The notes: generated by a model from the letters alone, not told the origin. DNA of 64,000 nucleotides from Vibrio porteresiae DSM 19223 (GCF_024347055.1 NZ_AP024896.1:992001-1056000), one strand, 5' to 3'. Shown: positions 8,882 through 18,833, numbered from the stretch's first letter. A program made the numbers and translations.

Positions 8882-10969
8882 CTACGCCCAGCGCAAGATG
8901 GTATTGAGCAGTACCTCTTTCTCCGCAGGTTTTGTCATATGGTCATCCATACCAGCGGCATGCACATCATGTATGGTTTTTAGGCTGTTATCCCCTGTGT
9001 AACCAACAATAGGAACTTGGCGGTAGCGCTTATTGGACAGACGAATCGCTTGCGTTGCTTCTAAACCATCCATAATCGGCATCTCAATGTCCATTAGTAC
9101 AAGGTCGACATCGTTACGATCCAACACTTCAATGGCATGTTTACCATCGCGCGCTTCCAACACATCAAAGCCCATTTTTCGCAGTAACAGCACCGTAATC
9201 GCTCGCAACGAGTGGTTGTCATCCACAATCAACACCCGTTTCGAACCAGCATCCACTATCGGCTCTTCTTGCTCGTGTTCCTCATACATCTCATTGGCAA
9301 TCGCGAGCGTTTGTGCCGTGATGGTTTCTTTTGAATCAAACAGTAGCAGGTCAATAATATGGTCAGTATCGAGTTGTAATACGCGATACTCTAGGGGAAA
9401 AACATTGGCCTTCGAAGAGATATCAATCGGGTAAAAATGATTGCTGTCATAAAGATAAGCGATTTTGCTCTGGCCGAAATTAAGTCGCGAATTGAATAGC
9501 TCAAGCTTGTCCCATTCAATACCAATCTGCTCGAGATCAACAATCACTAAATCGCTTTCAAAATCATTGCGAACATCAAGTAACAGTTCTTGTAGCGATG
9601 CCACATGCAAATGAAACTGTTTATAAAAGGCTTGTTGTTCTAATACGCGAGTAAATAAGCCGGGACGACCAACGTACAACACATTTTTGGATCGCAGCAG
9701 TTCACTTTTCATCAACTCAATTTTGTCTGAGTCATAAGGAGGAAAACAGAGCGTAAACTCAGTCCACTCTCCAAACACCGAGCTACAGTAAATATTGCCA
9801 CCGAAGGATTTCATCACCTTGCGACAAAATGGTAAACCAAGCCCATAACCGTGTTTTTTACCGAAGGTGTAGAAGTCTTTAAACACTTCTTCGAGCAAGT
9901 GTGACTCAATCCCTACACCATTATCGCGCACGGTAATCACATTCATATTGCCTTGGCGTTTGAGCTCAATATTGATGTGAAAATGTTCGCTATTTTGGTA
10001 ATAAAACGCGTTTTTGAGGAGGTTATAGAGGGTAAATTGCAGCAAGGTGTCACTGCCAAAGAACTCAAAATCATGGCTGACATGATAACTTACTGCCTTG
10101 CGATCTTCCGGCCGTTTATAAGCAAAAGAATCAAGGCTACGCTGCACCACCGTTGTTGCATCGTATTTTTTAAAGGTTTTAGCCGCAATGCGGTTTTGAT
10201 CGATAGAGGTCAGCAATAGATCAATCGTTTCATTACCCGCGCGAATGACTTCACTGGCATTAGTGAGTATCTCATTGACTATCGCCACTTCATTGGCCGA
10301 AATCACCGTTGATGTGGTTTTGTCACCACGATCCTCTGGTACCATGGTTTTGAGCAAATCAATCGACGATTTTAGCGCACTGAAAGGATTACGCATTTCA
10401 TGGGCGATACCAGCACCAAAAGAGCGCGCAATCGACACTTTCGCTTCATGGGTAATACGGTTACGAAAGTTGAATAAATTACCAAACACATAAGTGAAAA
10501 CAAAAATAGGCAGATAGACCCACTGCACTTCAAGATGCTGCGGCTGACCATCAAACACATACACGGCGAGGTAGGCTAAACAGACTCCCGTAATCGACTG
10601 GAAGATCATGACTTTAGGTTCATTAACCAGCAAGATATGTAAAAAGATTTGCGCCATAAAAGACATGGCCCAAACGGTCGACCACTCATTCATCAGTAAC
10701 AAGTAACCAAAAAAGAACGGTAAACAGAGCAAGCAGGTAGCAAAATAGAAATAAGGTAAGCGAGGCTGCCAATGCTTAGGCATCCTTTCACGCAGCGCCA
10801 TCCCAACGAAAAGTCCCCCTGCAATAATACGCAAAGGTAATGATTCGTAAGGTTGCGGGAAAATGTATTCCCACAAGATGAAATAGAGCGGATATCCGAT
10901 GGCTCCGAGCCATCCCACAATGGTTAAATTGGGCTCCGCATACTGATACACTTTTTTGATTACGTCCAT
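8882..10969 (-). CDS. cqsS: CAI-1-type quorum-sensing hybrid histidine kinase CqsS
   Basis: A 695-residue membrane hybrid kinase that senses alpha-hydroxyketone autoinducers and passes phosphate to LuxU/LuxO. About six membrane segments fill residues 15-170. The kinase core carries His190 in GAGIAHEMRNP, an N box with LLKNAFYY, and GYGLGLPF. A receiver domain at the C-terminus has its phospho-acceptor at about Asp627 in LVLMDIEMP. Residues matching the V. cholerae ligand pocket are Trp100, Ser103, Phe158 and Phe162. Where V. cholerae has Cys170, this protein has Phe166, as V. harveyi does (Phe175). The synthase gene cqsA, normally adjacent, is absent from both sides. sbcC lies upstream on the same strand. 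Confidence 0.93.
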   Translation of the reverse strand: MDVIKKVYQYAEPNLTIVGWLGAIGYPLYFILWEYIFPQPYESLPLRIIAGGLFVGMALRERMPKHWQPRLPYFYFATCLLCLPFFFGYLLLMNEWSTVWAMSFMAQIFLHILLVNEPKVMIFQSITGVCLAYLAVYVFDGQPQHLEVQWVYLPIFVFTYVFGNLFNFRNRITHEAKVSIARSFGAGIAHEMRNPFSALKSSIDLLKTMVPEDRGDKTTSTVISANEVAIVNEILTNASEVIRAGNETIDLLLTSIDQNRIAAKTFKKYDATTVVQRSLDSFAYKRPEDRKAVSYHVSHDFEFFGSDTLLQFTLYNLLKNAFYYQNSEHFHINIELKRQGNMNVITVRDNGVGIESHLLEEVFKDFYTFGKKHGYGLGLPFCRKVMKSFGGNIYCSSVFGEWTEFTLCFPPYDSDKIELMKSELLRSKNVLYVGRPGLFTRVLEQQAFYKQFHLHVASLQELLLDVRNDFESDLVIVDLEQIGIEWDKLELFNSRLNFGQSKIAYLYDSNHFYPIDISSKANVFPLEYRVLQLDTDHIIDLLLFDSKETITAQTLAIANEMYEEHEQEEPIVDAGSKRVLIVDDNHSLRAITVLLLRKMGFDVLEARDGKHAIEVLDRNDVDLVLMDIEMPIMDGLEATQAIRLSNKRYRQVPIVGYTGDNSLKTIHDVHAAGMDDHMTKPAEKEVLLNTILRWA

Positions 10970-11088
10970 GTAATCTCACCAACCTGACATCATTTTCATG
11001 GTTATCTACTTAAACTATATCGATATAATTGCCTCCGTATTCGGAGGTCATATTTTGATTTTTTAAAGCCGTTATATTTTTATTTGCG

Positions 11089-14000
11089 CTATTTATGCAG
11101 TGCGACTGAGCTGCCCTTGCGAGTTGGCATAACATCCAAACGCAGCGGAATTTGTTCTTTTAATTCTGTGACATGGGAGATGATACCTATGGTTCTTCCC
11201 CCTTGTTGTAAATCGATAAGTGTTTGAATCGCCAAATCTAACGACTCAGGGTCAAGGCTACCAAATCCCTCGTCAATAAACAGTGTGTCGAGCCGCACTC
11301 CGCCACTATAGGATTGCACGACATCCGAAACACCCAATGCCAATGACAAAGCCGCCATAAATGATTCACCACCGGATAATGTGGCTACGTCACGCCATTT
11401 ACTGGTGTAACCATCTTCGACCATCAGATCTAAGCCTGAGCCAGTATTACCTTTCGCTCTTTCTTGTTTGCGCCGCAGGACATAACGCCCTTTACTCATC
11501 CGTTGCAAACGTTGCGAGGCTTGTATAAGCACGTCATCTAGTAACACCCCTAACACAAAACGGTGCAAGCTCACTTTTGCCCCGGTTCTACCGTTGGCAA
11601 TATCACTTAGCGTACCAACGACTTGATACTGCTCTTCAAGTACAGCGTTTTTGCTGTATAACCGTTGTAACTTTTGTGCGACTTGGTTGAGATTGTCTAA
11701 CTTAGACTTAGAGGCTGTAAACTGCTCGAAAGCATGATTAACCGCGATTTGACATTCTGCCAATTGTTGCTCGACACCCGCCATTTCCGGTTTTGCTTGA
11801 TCGCGCAACTCTTTGTCTAAGGCATCCAACTGGCCTTGTAAGCGCGCCATCTGTGCTTCATGGTGCGTAATGGTCGCTTGAATTTGTTCTCGAACTTGAT
11901 GATCAAGCTGCGCTTGTTGAAATTCTTCAAGCGTCGCGAATGGACTGCTCTTTAACGCACTCTGCCACAGCTGCTCTGCAGACGAATATTCATTGTGCCA
12001 CTGCTGTTGCTGTTCAGAAAGTGACTGTAAGGTCGAGCGTATCGCGGTTAACTGATTTTGCGCGCTAACCCAAGCTTGCTGCGCGTTTTGTTCCTTCTGA
12101 GTGAGCTGGACAATTTCCTGTTCTAAGGCTGCTTTATGCGCCAAGACCTTATCGAGACTATCAAGCTCTGGCACTAAAGACTGACTCAAAGATTCTAATT
12201 CAGCCAGTAAACGGGTTTGCTGCTGCTGAGCAGATTCAATCACCGCAAGCTGCTTATTATGTTCTTCACGTAACGCCGCCAATTTTTGCTCAGCTTTAAT
12301 CAGCATCTCACTGTGCTGTGCTGGGTTTAACGCTCTCAGTTGAGTTAACTGTTTTTCTAACTCTAACTTGGCAGCATTGAGCTCTTCAAGTACAGGTACT
12401 TTTTCTAACTGATTAGCCAACTCCTGCTCATCTTGGCTGAGATGTGCTAACTCTTGAGTTATCTTCTGCAATTTCGTATTGGTTGCCACTTCACGGTCGT
12501 AATCGTGCTGCTGCTTTTGTCTTGCTTGGTCAACTTGATCTTTAGTGACAACGTCACCTTGAGGTTGTGCCGGATGTGGATGAGTATGACTGCCACACAC
12601 TGGGCAAGGCATCTCTGCTTCCAAAGTCGCAGCAAGCAAAGCGGCTTGATTTTGATGCCATTGCAGTTCCAGTTGATTGGCTACGGTACGGCTCTGATCC
12701 GTCTTAGCTTTAGCTTGAGTAAGCTCATCTTGCGCTTGACGCTGTTTACCTAACCACATCTGCTGTTGCTTGTGCAGTGCTAGCTCTTTGTTTCGTAGTT
12801 CAATCTGTTGCAGCAAGGCATTGAGTTGCCACTGCTTACCATCAATTTGGGCAACCTGCGCCGTCATGGCATCCAACTCAGCACGTTTCTCTTTTACGTG
12901 AGTCTCGCCATTAGTAATACGACTTTCCAACACCACACGCTGCTCTTTGGCCTTAGCCACCAGCTCATCAGCGTTTAAACGCTGAGCTTGATGTTCTGCA
13001 ATCATCCGCAGATTTTTTTCAATCGTCTGCGCTTCAAATAGGGCTTTATTCCTATCTGGAATCACCTTGGCATGTTGCTGTGCTTCTTTGGCTGCTTGCT
13101 CTGCTTTGAGACAAGCAGCTTCACTGGCTTGGAGCGCATCCTTGGTTTGAACCAGCTTATCTTGGACACTATTTAGCTGTGCTTGAGCCGATTGCAACTG
13201 ATGATAAGGAGCGGTGAGCTGAGCGGCTTGCAGTGCACGTGCCACCTGCACTTTTTGCGCTGCGATCTGTTGTTGTTGCTGAGCTAATCCCAAACGCTCT
13301 TGGTTGAGGATGTCACGCTGCGTGAATTTTGCAGCCAGTTGCTGCATTTGCACCAACTGCTGTTTGAGTTCATCGCGCGTTTTCTGCTGAGCTTGATACG
13401 CTTGTTCACTCAAAGCGACCTGAGGGGCTAACTCCTCAAGCTGCTGTTTGAGCTCGGCTTCATTGTCTAATGAAGCGACATCCAATGCCCCTTTGATCTG
13501 CTGATCGAACTGCTCTTTTTCACGGCGAATGCCCGCCGCTTTCTCAAACAGGGCTTTTTCAATTTGGGTGTAAATTTGCGTCTGAAACAGTTGCCCAAAT
13601 ATCGCTTCGCGATCTTTAGAGTTGGCCAGCAACAATTCTCGAAAACGTCCTTGAGGCAGCACCATGACTTGACGAAATTGACTCGCTTCTAAGCCAAGGA
13701 GCTCCTCGATGGCTTTTTTTACTGGAGAGGGTTTATTCGCCAGTAACTGTTCCGTGCCATCTGTTTTTAATTCAAGCAAAGTCACCGCATGCGTTTTTCG
13801 AGTGAAACCCTCTCCTCTTTTCTTAGGTACTTCTTGATCGGGAGAACGAGTCACGTTGTAACGTTTATCACCTATTGCGAACTCAAATGAGGTTTCAGTG
13901 ACCAATTCAGGATCAGCATAATCACAGCGCATCTGGTCACCAGAGCGTTCATTACCTGTCGTTTCACCATAAAGTGCATAACAAATCGCATCCAGAATCG

Positions 14001-14127
14001 AGCTTTTACCCGCGCCCGTTGGACCATTGATCAAAAAGAGCGGCGCTACACCAAACTCATCAAAGTGCACCACTTCTTGGCTAGCAAAAGGCCCAAAGGC
14101 TTGTATAGACAGTTTAATTGGACGCAC
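11089..14127 (-). CDS. sbcC: SbcC, nuclease-complex ATPase subunit
   Basis: A 1012-residue SMC-like ATPase that, with SbcD, cuts DNA hairpins and blocked double-strand ends. Walker A is GPTGAGKSS at about residue 35, long coiled coils flank the zinc hook CPVCGSHTHP at about residue 509, and the C-terminal lobe holds the ABC signature LSGGESFMAALS and Walker B LFIDEGFGSLDPE. The coils are very rich in Gln. Length is close to the E. coli protein (1048). The start is GTG, two bases after the sbcD stop, with GGGAGGA inside the end of sbcD as its ribosome site, so the pair is translationally linked. Confidence 0.95.
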   Translation of the reverse strand: MRPIKLSIQAFGPFASQEVVHFDEFGVAPLFLINGPTGAGKSSILDAICYALYGETTGNERSGDQMRCDYADPELVTETSFEFAIGDKRYNVTRSPDQEVPKKRGEGFTRKTHAVTLLELKTDGTEQLLANKPSPVKKAIEELLGLEASQFRQVMVLPQGRFRELLLANSKDREAIFGQLFQTQIYTQIEKALFEKAAGIRREKEQFDQQIKGALDVASLDNEAELKQQLEELAPQVALSEQAYQAQQKTRDELKQQLVQMQQLAAKFTQRDILNQERLGLAQQQQQIAAQKVQVARALQAAQLTAPYHQLQSAQAQLNSVQDKLVQTKDALQASEAACLKAEQAAKEAQQHAKVIPDRNKALFEAQTIEKNLRMIAEHQAQRLNADELVAKAKEQRVVLESRITNGETHVKEKRAELDAMTAQVAQIDGKQWQLNALLQQIELRNKELALHKQQQMWLGKQRQAQDELTQAKAKTDQSRTVANQLELQWHQNQAALLAATLEAEMPCPVCGSHTHPHPAQPQGDVVTKDQVDQARQKQQHDYDREVATNTKLQKITQELAHLSQDEQELANQLEKVPVLEELNAAKLELEKQLTQLRALNPAQHSEMLIKAEQKLAALREEHNKQLAVIESAQQQQTRLLAELESLSQSLVPELDSLDKVLAHKAALEQEIVQLTQKEQNAQQAWVSAQNQLTAIRSTLQSLSEQQQQWHNEYSSAEQLWQSALKSSPFATLEEFQQAQLDHQVREQIQATITHHEAQMARLQGQLDALDKELRDQAKPEMAGVEQQLAECQIAVNHAFEQFTASKSKLDNLNQVAQKLQRLYSKNAVLEEQYQVVGTLSDIANGRTGAKVSLHRFVLGVLLDDVLIQASQRLQRMSKGRYVLRRKQERAKGNTGSGLDLMVEDGYTSKWRDVATLSGGESFMAALSLALGVSDVVQSYSGGVRLDTLFIDEGFGSLDPESLDLAIQTLIDLQQGGRTIGIISHVTELKEQIPLRLDVMPTRKGSSVALHK

Positions 14128-14129
14128 GG

Positions 14130-15272
14130 TTACTGTTCCTCCCCTTGTTTCAAGGCTTGGATAACCTCAATGACCGCCTGCTCTTGAGCGGAGGTCAGAG
14201 GCGCTTGATGCGTTTCTTGGAAAAAATCTTTAAACATATCAAATTCGCTGCGTTTAAGACGTTGACTACGCATCTCTTGATCCACACCAATCAACATTCC
14301 CGGTTTCTCCAGATGCAGCACATTAGGATAAACACTGCGAAGCTTATCCATGGGATCTAAGATGGCATGCGTGTCAGTTAAACGCACTAAAAGGTAGTCA
14401 TCGCGGCGCGGATCGTCTTTAGCATTGGCGATAATAGTGTGTAACTCACCTTCGATGATGCGCATCTCATGAGGAGCCTGCAACGGGATAAACGTGCTCG
14501 CGACAAAGCCATCGTGATTGAGCTCGACAAGATACATCCCCTTTTTCTGATGCTGTTCAGAAAAGCTGTATTTCATCAAAGAGCCAGAGTAACGAATATG
14601 TTCAGCGCCTTTAAATTGTGGCTGGTGAAGATGACCTAACGCCACATAATCAAAGGGAAGAAAATGTTGGTGATTGACACGATCTGCCCCCCCTATCGAC
14701 AATGGTCGCTCGGATTCAGATTCCATCGCTCCATCAACAAAACAGTGGCTAATCAAAACGTGACGTTGTGACATATCAAACTTTTCAGTGATCAATTGAC
14801 ACAAATGCTGATGCGCTTCGTCATGGGTGCTCACTGCTACTTGCAACTCATGCCGTACTTGTTCTGGGTCACTGTATGGCATGCCATAAAATGCCACTTC
14901 TCCGGCATCCTCAGTGGTAACGATGACAGGTTCAAGCATCTGCGCAAAATCGCTGATGATATTTAAACCAGACGCGCGCATCTGCTCGGCGCCAAACCCC
15001 AAGCGCGCGGCACCGTCATGGTTACCGGGAATCATGATGACAGGAGTATTGAGTGTTTGACAGAGCTCGGTCAAAACCCGATTGAGCAGCAAAATAGCCT
15101 GAGTGGGTGGGACTGAACGATCGTAAATATCGCCAGCCACCACAATCGCATCGACGGGGTGCTGACGAACGTAATTCACTATTTGTTGTAAGACGACGTC
15201 TTGATCTTCAATTAATGACACATTGTGAAATTGGCGACCTAAGTGCCAATCAGAAGTATGGAGAAACTTCAT
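14130..15272 (-). CDS. sbcD: SbcD, nuclease subunit of SbcCD
   Basis: A 380-residue Mre11-type metallophosphoesterase and nuclease subunit. The metal-binding motifs are in order: TSDWHLGR at residue 6, VAGDIYDR, IPGNHDG, a late SHCFVDG and GHLHQP. It is the first gene of the sbcDC pair. The upstream gap to fruR on the same strand is 164 bp and carries no clear terminator. Confidence 0.95.
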   Translation of the reverse strand: MKFLHTSDWHLGRQFHNVSLIEDQDVVLQQIVNYVRQHPVDAIVVAGDIYDRSVPPTQAILLLNRVLTELCQTLNTPVIMIPGNHDGAARLGFGAEQMRASGLNIISDFAQMLEPVIVTTEDAGEVAFYGMPYSDPEQVRHELQVAVSTHDEAHQHLCQLITEKFDMSQRHVLISHCFVDGAMESESERPLSIGGADRVNHQHFLPFDYVALGHLHQPQFKGAEHIRYSGSLMKYSFSEQHQKKGMYLVELNHDGFVASTFIPLQAPHEMRIIEGELHTIIANAKDDPRRDDYLLVRLTDTHAILDPMDKLRSVYPNVLHLEKPGMLIGVDQEMRSQRLKRSEFDMFKDFFQETHQAPLTSAQEQAVIEVIQALKQGEEQ

Positions 15273-15436
15273 TCCTGTCCTGTTTTATGTTCTTCTTTCT
15301 AGCCACATCGAATAGTACTCATTTTGTATTAACCTTGCGACGAAACAATCCCAAAACCATGACGTGTGACAAAAAATGTCTGAACGGCGGACAAAAAATG
15401 GGTAAAACCGGATAAGCCCTTAATTAATATAAGGAG

Positions 15437-16417
15437 TTAAATACGCACATTGAGCTTTCTTGGAATCAGTTCAATCCCCGTTTGATATCGTTTTGCAGAG
15501 GCATTTAATGCCAATTCCAATGCGCTGTCGGCAATCAATTCAAACTGCTGCGGCAAAGAGTTAATTTTAATCGGCAAGAAATTCAACAAGCGATTATCAC
15601 CAAAAGTGGCTAAGCGAATTTTCTTCATGATGTCTGGGTTTTCAAGTAAGACATCCAAAATCCCTTCTAACAAGGTATAAGAGGTCGATACCACTGCATC
15701 GGGCACGCAACCTTTATCAATCCATGATTGAAAAACATGTCGGCCATCATCGCGATGGAAATGCTCACCATAGCCCAATAAAGGGGTAATGCCCTTTTGC
15801 TTAACCGCAGATTCAAAGCCCATTTGTCGCTCTTGTGAAATACTCAGATCAGGTAATGCGCCAACCAAACCCACACTTCTCACATCCGCAAACAGTACCG
15901 AATCGGTCAGTTCAAATGCCGCATTGAAATCTTCACTGATCACACACGCAAAAAACTCATCATCTAATGGACGGTCAATCGCAATAACAGGGGTTCCCGA
16001 CTGTTGTAGTTGGAGATAAAACTCGCTGGCATTGGGCATAGTGCTTGCGACAAACAAGGCATCAATACGGCGACCAATTAAGGTATCTGCCACCGATTTT
16101 TCCGTCTCTGGATTATCGTCTGAACACGCGATCAAGATTTGATAGCCCGCTTGACGAGAGTTTTGTTCCAGCAACTTAGCCAGTCGAGCGTAACTGGTGT
16201 TTTCTAGATCTGGGATGATGAGACCAAAAGAGCGGCTGTTACCAGCACGCAGAGCCGAAGCTGCATGGTCGGGACGGTAGTTAAATTGCTCCACGACTTC
16301 CATGACTTTCTTTTGGGTCTTTTCACTGATGCGATACTTGTGGGCTTTCCCATTAATCACATAACTTGCGGTTGTTTTGGATACCCCGGCCAACTTGGCG
16401 ATTTCATCTAACGTCAT
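15437..16417 (-). CDS. fruR: fructose repressor / Cra (LacI family)
   Basis: A 326-residue LacI/GalR regulator whose effector is expected to be fructose 1-phosphate or fructose 1,6-bisphosphate. The N-terminal helix-turn-helix MTLDEIAKLAGVSKTTAS and hinge SYVINGKAHKYRIS match Cra closely, and the sugar-binding domain contains GLIIPDLENTSYARLAK. The frame is open back to 16534, but the Cra N-terminus begins at the ATG at 16417, and the longer version would place a Cra operator inside the coding region. It faces fruBKA across a region with two operators, so autoregulation as well as control of fruBKA is likely. Confidence 0.92.
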   Translation of the reverse strand: MTLDEIAKLAGVSKTTASYVINGKAHKYRISEKTQKKVMEVVEQFNYRPDHAASALRAGNSRSFGLIIPDLENTSYARLAKLLEQNSRQAGYQILIACSDDNPETEKSVADTLIGRRIDALFVASTMPNASEFYLQLQQSGTPVIAIDRPLDDEFFACVISEDFNAAFELTDSVLFADVRSVGLVGALPDLSISQERQMGFESAVKQKGITPLLGYGEHFHRDDGRHVFQSWIDKGCVPDAVVSTSYTLLEGILDVLLENPDIMKKIRLATFGDNRLLNFLPIKINSLPQQFELIADSALELALNASAKRYQTGIELIPRKLNVRI

Positions 16418-16488
16418 CTCGTCTTCTCGTTTTATGTGCGGCTGATCATAGAAATAAACACACATTCCTTGTTGATGTTGAATTATAT

Positions 16489-16504
16489 GCTGAATCGATT
16501 CAGT
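16489..16504. promoter_or_regulatory. Cra/FruR operator 1
   Basis: GCTGAATCGATTCAGT is an almost perfect palindrome of the Cra type (TGAAnCGnTTCA), 72 bp before the fruR start. It probably mediates autorepression and may contribute to control of fruBKA. Confidence 0.8.
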
Positions 16505-16634
16505 ATGACAGCTGAAAATAGTCAGCAAAGTCACACACAGTTCGCATATTGGGCCTTTATAAGCTAAATCTTATATGGCGAATTGAGCTTTAAAATTTCT
16601 TTGAAGTGGTTTTGCTGAATTTTTTTGGGATTAA

Positions 16635-16650
16635 GCTGAAACGATTCAGC
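16635..16650. promoter_or_regulatory. Cra/FruR operator 2
   Basis: GCTGAAACGATTCAGC is a Cra operator with perfect outer arms, 87 bp before the fruB ATG. The two operators are 146 bp apart centre to centre, close to 14 helical turns, which would allow a repression loop. Confidence 0.85.
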
Positions 16651-16736
16651 TACTATCATAAGAGTGTAAACCTAATACCGTTACAATAGAAAAACGGTAA
16701 CAACAATTGGCCAATAGGCCGAAAAAAGGGGCAAAC

Positions 16737-17867
16737 ATGCTGCAACTATCTACTCAAGACATCAAACTTGGTCAGGCTCAGCCTAACAAGTTAGATGCAA
16801 TCCGAGCCATCGCTGCTGACCTAACTGCTAAAGGTCTCGTTGAGCAAGGCTACGTAGAAGGAATGCTGAACCGTGAAGGTCAAAATTCAACTTTCTTAGG
16901 TAATGGCATTGCTATCCCTCATGGCACTACAGACACTCGTGACTTAGTGAAACAAACGGGTGTTGCTGTACACCACTTCCCTAACGGTGTGAACTGGGGT
17001 GACGGTAATACAGTTTACGTTGCAATCGGTATTGCAGCGAAATCTGATGAACACTTGGGCATCTTAAAACAGCTGACTAAAGTCCTTTCTGCGGACGGCG
17101 TAGAAGCTAGCCTTAAAGACGCAAAATCTGAAAGTGACATCATCGCTATCTTAAACGGTGACGTGCAGTTCGAAGCCGATTTCGACGCATCATTAGTGCA
17201 AGTTAAATTCCCAGCAACTGACCTAATTCAACTTAGCGCGGTTGCCGCTGGCCTACTGAAAAACAAAGGCAGCGTTTCGAGCGAATTCGTTGCGGATGTG
17301 GTATCTAAAGAGCCAACCAACCTGGGTAAAGGTTTGTGGTTAGTGAGCAGCAATAAAGGCGTAACACGTACTGGCGTCTCATTTGTTTCTGCAGCGGATG
17401 CCTCTCAAGATTACAAAGCACTTATCGCTGTAGCAGCGTGTAATGCTGCGCACCAAGCTCTGCTTGGTAACCTAGCGAATATCGTGTTCAAACAAGAGCA
17501 AGAAACTCTTATCTCTGCAGATTCAGCAGCGGCAGTGGTTGCTCTACTGAACGGCGAAGAAGCACCTGCAGCGGCTGGTGAAGCTGCATCTGGTAATACC
17601 GCTGTGTTCAAAATCAAAAACCCTCATGGTCTACACGCTCGTCCAGGTGCGTGCTTGGTGGCTGAAGCGAAGAAATTCGAATCTAACATCAAAGTGGTTA
17701 ACCTTGATGGTGACGGCAAATCAGCAAACGCGAAGAGCCTGATGAAAGTGATCGCCCTAGGCGTTAAACAAGGTCACCAACTGCAATTTACTGCAGAAGG
17801 CCCTGATGCTGCAGAAGCATTAGCCGCTATCGGTGCAGCGATTGAAGCTGGTCTAGGCGAAAACTAA
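16737..17867 (+). CDS. fruB: fructose PTS EIIA-HPr fusion (FPr)
   Basis: A 376-residue diphosphoryl transfer protein that carries phosphate from enzyme I to FruA. The N-terminal EIIA domain has its active His62 in GIAIPHGTTD. A middle linker domain follows. The C-terminal HPr domain has His300 in NPHGLHARPGAC and the regulatory-type KSANAKSLM segment. Length equals E. coli FruB. The frame is open to 16707, but AAGGGG seven bases before the ATG at 16737 and the family N-terminus MLQLSTQDIKLG fix the start. It is the first gene of fruBKA. Confidence 0.95.
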   Translation: MLQLSTQDIKLGQAQPNKLDAIRAIAADLTAKGLVEQGYVEGMLNREGQNSTFLGNGIAIPHGTTDTRDLVKQTGVAVHHFPNGVNWGDGNTVYVAIGIAAKSDEHLGILKQLTKVLSADGVEASLKDAKSESDIIAILNGDVQFEADFDASLVQVKFPATDLIQLSAVAAGLLKNKGSVSSEFVADVVSKEPTNLGKGLWLVSSNKGVTRTGVSFVSAADASQDYKALIAVAACNAAHQALLGNLANIVFKQEQETLISADSAAAVVALLNGEEAPAAAGEAASGNTAVFKIKNPHGLHARPGACLVAEAKKFESNIKVVNLDGDGKSANAKSLMKVIALGVKQGHQLQFTAEGPDAAEALAAIGAAIEAGLGEN

Positions 17868-17879
17868 GGAGTGCCTCTC

Positions 17880-18833
17880 ATGACGAAAAAAGTCGTCACT
17901 ATTACATTAAACCCAGCACTCGACCTAACCGGTAGCCTTGAAACGCTCAACGTGGGTTCTGTTAGCCTAGTGAAGGAAAGTAACCTTCACGCCGCGGGTA
18001 AAGGCGTAAACGTAGCGAAAGTACTGAGCGATCTAGGTGCTGAAGTGACCGTAACGGGTTTCCTTGGCCGTGATAACCAAGAGATGTTCTGCCAACTGTT
18101 TGAAGAAATGGGCGCAAAAGACGAATTCGTTCGTATCCACGGCTCAACTCGTATCAACGTAAAATTGGTAGAAGAAAACGGTGAAGTAAGTGACATCAAC
18201 TTCCCAGGAATTAAAGTGACTCCTGAAGATATCGAAGTGTTCGAACGTACTTTGCTACGTCTAGCACAAGATCACGAATTCTTCGTATTGGCAGGCAGTC
18301 TACCTGTAGGTGTTTCTCCAAGCCTATGTGCGTCTTGGATTGAAAAATTGCACTCTATGGGTAAAAAAGTGTTGTTTGACAGCAGTCGTGCAGCCCTTGC
18401 CGCAGGCTTAGATGCTCATCCTTGGCTGATTAAACCAAACGATGAAGAACTCTCTCAGTTTGTCGGCCGTGAGCTAGCGACTCCTGCAGAATGCCGCGCA
18501 GCAGCGAAACAATTGGCTGACAAAGGCATTGAGAACGTGGTTGTCTCCATGGGCGCTAACGGCACCATGTGGTTAAACCAAGGCCAGTGGCTTCACGCTA
18601 AACCACCACGCATGAGCGTTGTCAGCACCGTAGGTGCAGGTGACACACTTGTCGCTGGTATGTGCTGGGGTCATATGCAGGAAATGGAAAAACAACAACT
18701 GATCACCTTTGCTACCGCACTTTCTGCGTTAGCAGTCACACAAGTGGGTGTGGGTGTGACAAGTGCTAGCGAGCTAGCCGCCCTACAAAAAGAAATCCAA
18801 TTACAACCAGTGAGTGAACTTACTGATAACTAA
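17880..18833 (+). CDS. fruK: 1-phosphofructokinase
   Basis: A 317-residue PfkB/ribokinase-family kinase that turns fructose 1-phosphate into fructose 1,6-bisphosphate. The N-terminal substrate motif TLNPALDLTG and the C-terminal PfkB motif VSTVGAGDTLVAGM with its catalytic Asp are present. A GTG at 17871 is also in frame, but AAGGA lies nine bases before the ATG at 17880, which I chose. It starts 12 bp after the fruB stop. Confidence 0.95.
   Translation: MTKKVVTITLNPALDLTGSLETLNVGSVSLVKESNLHAAGKGVNVAKVLSDLGAEVTVTGFLGRDNQEMFCQLFEEMGAKDEFVRIHGSTRINVKLVEENGEVSDINFPGIKVTPEDIEVFERTLLRLAQDHEFFVLAGSLPVGVSPSLCASWIEKLHSMGKKVLFDSSRAALAAGLDAHPWLIKPNDEELSQFVGRELATPAECRAAAKQLADKGIENVVVSMGANGTMWLNQGQWLHAKPPRMSVVSTVGAGDTLVAGMCWGHMQEMEKQQLITFATALSALAVTQVGVGVTSASELAALQKEIQLQPVSELTDN

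Noticed and set aside
10970..11088. CCTCCGTATTCGGAGG hairpin between sbcC and cqsS as terminator
   Set aside because: The stem is only six pairs and no T run follows on the minus strand, where both genes lie.
12454..12753. 99-codon rightward frame inside sbcC
   Set aside because: Antisense shadow of a conserved coiled-coil gene; no start signal.
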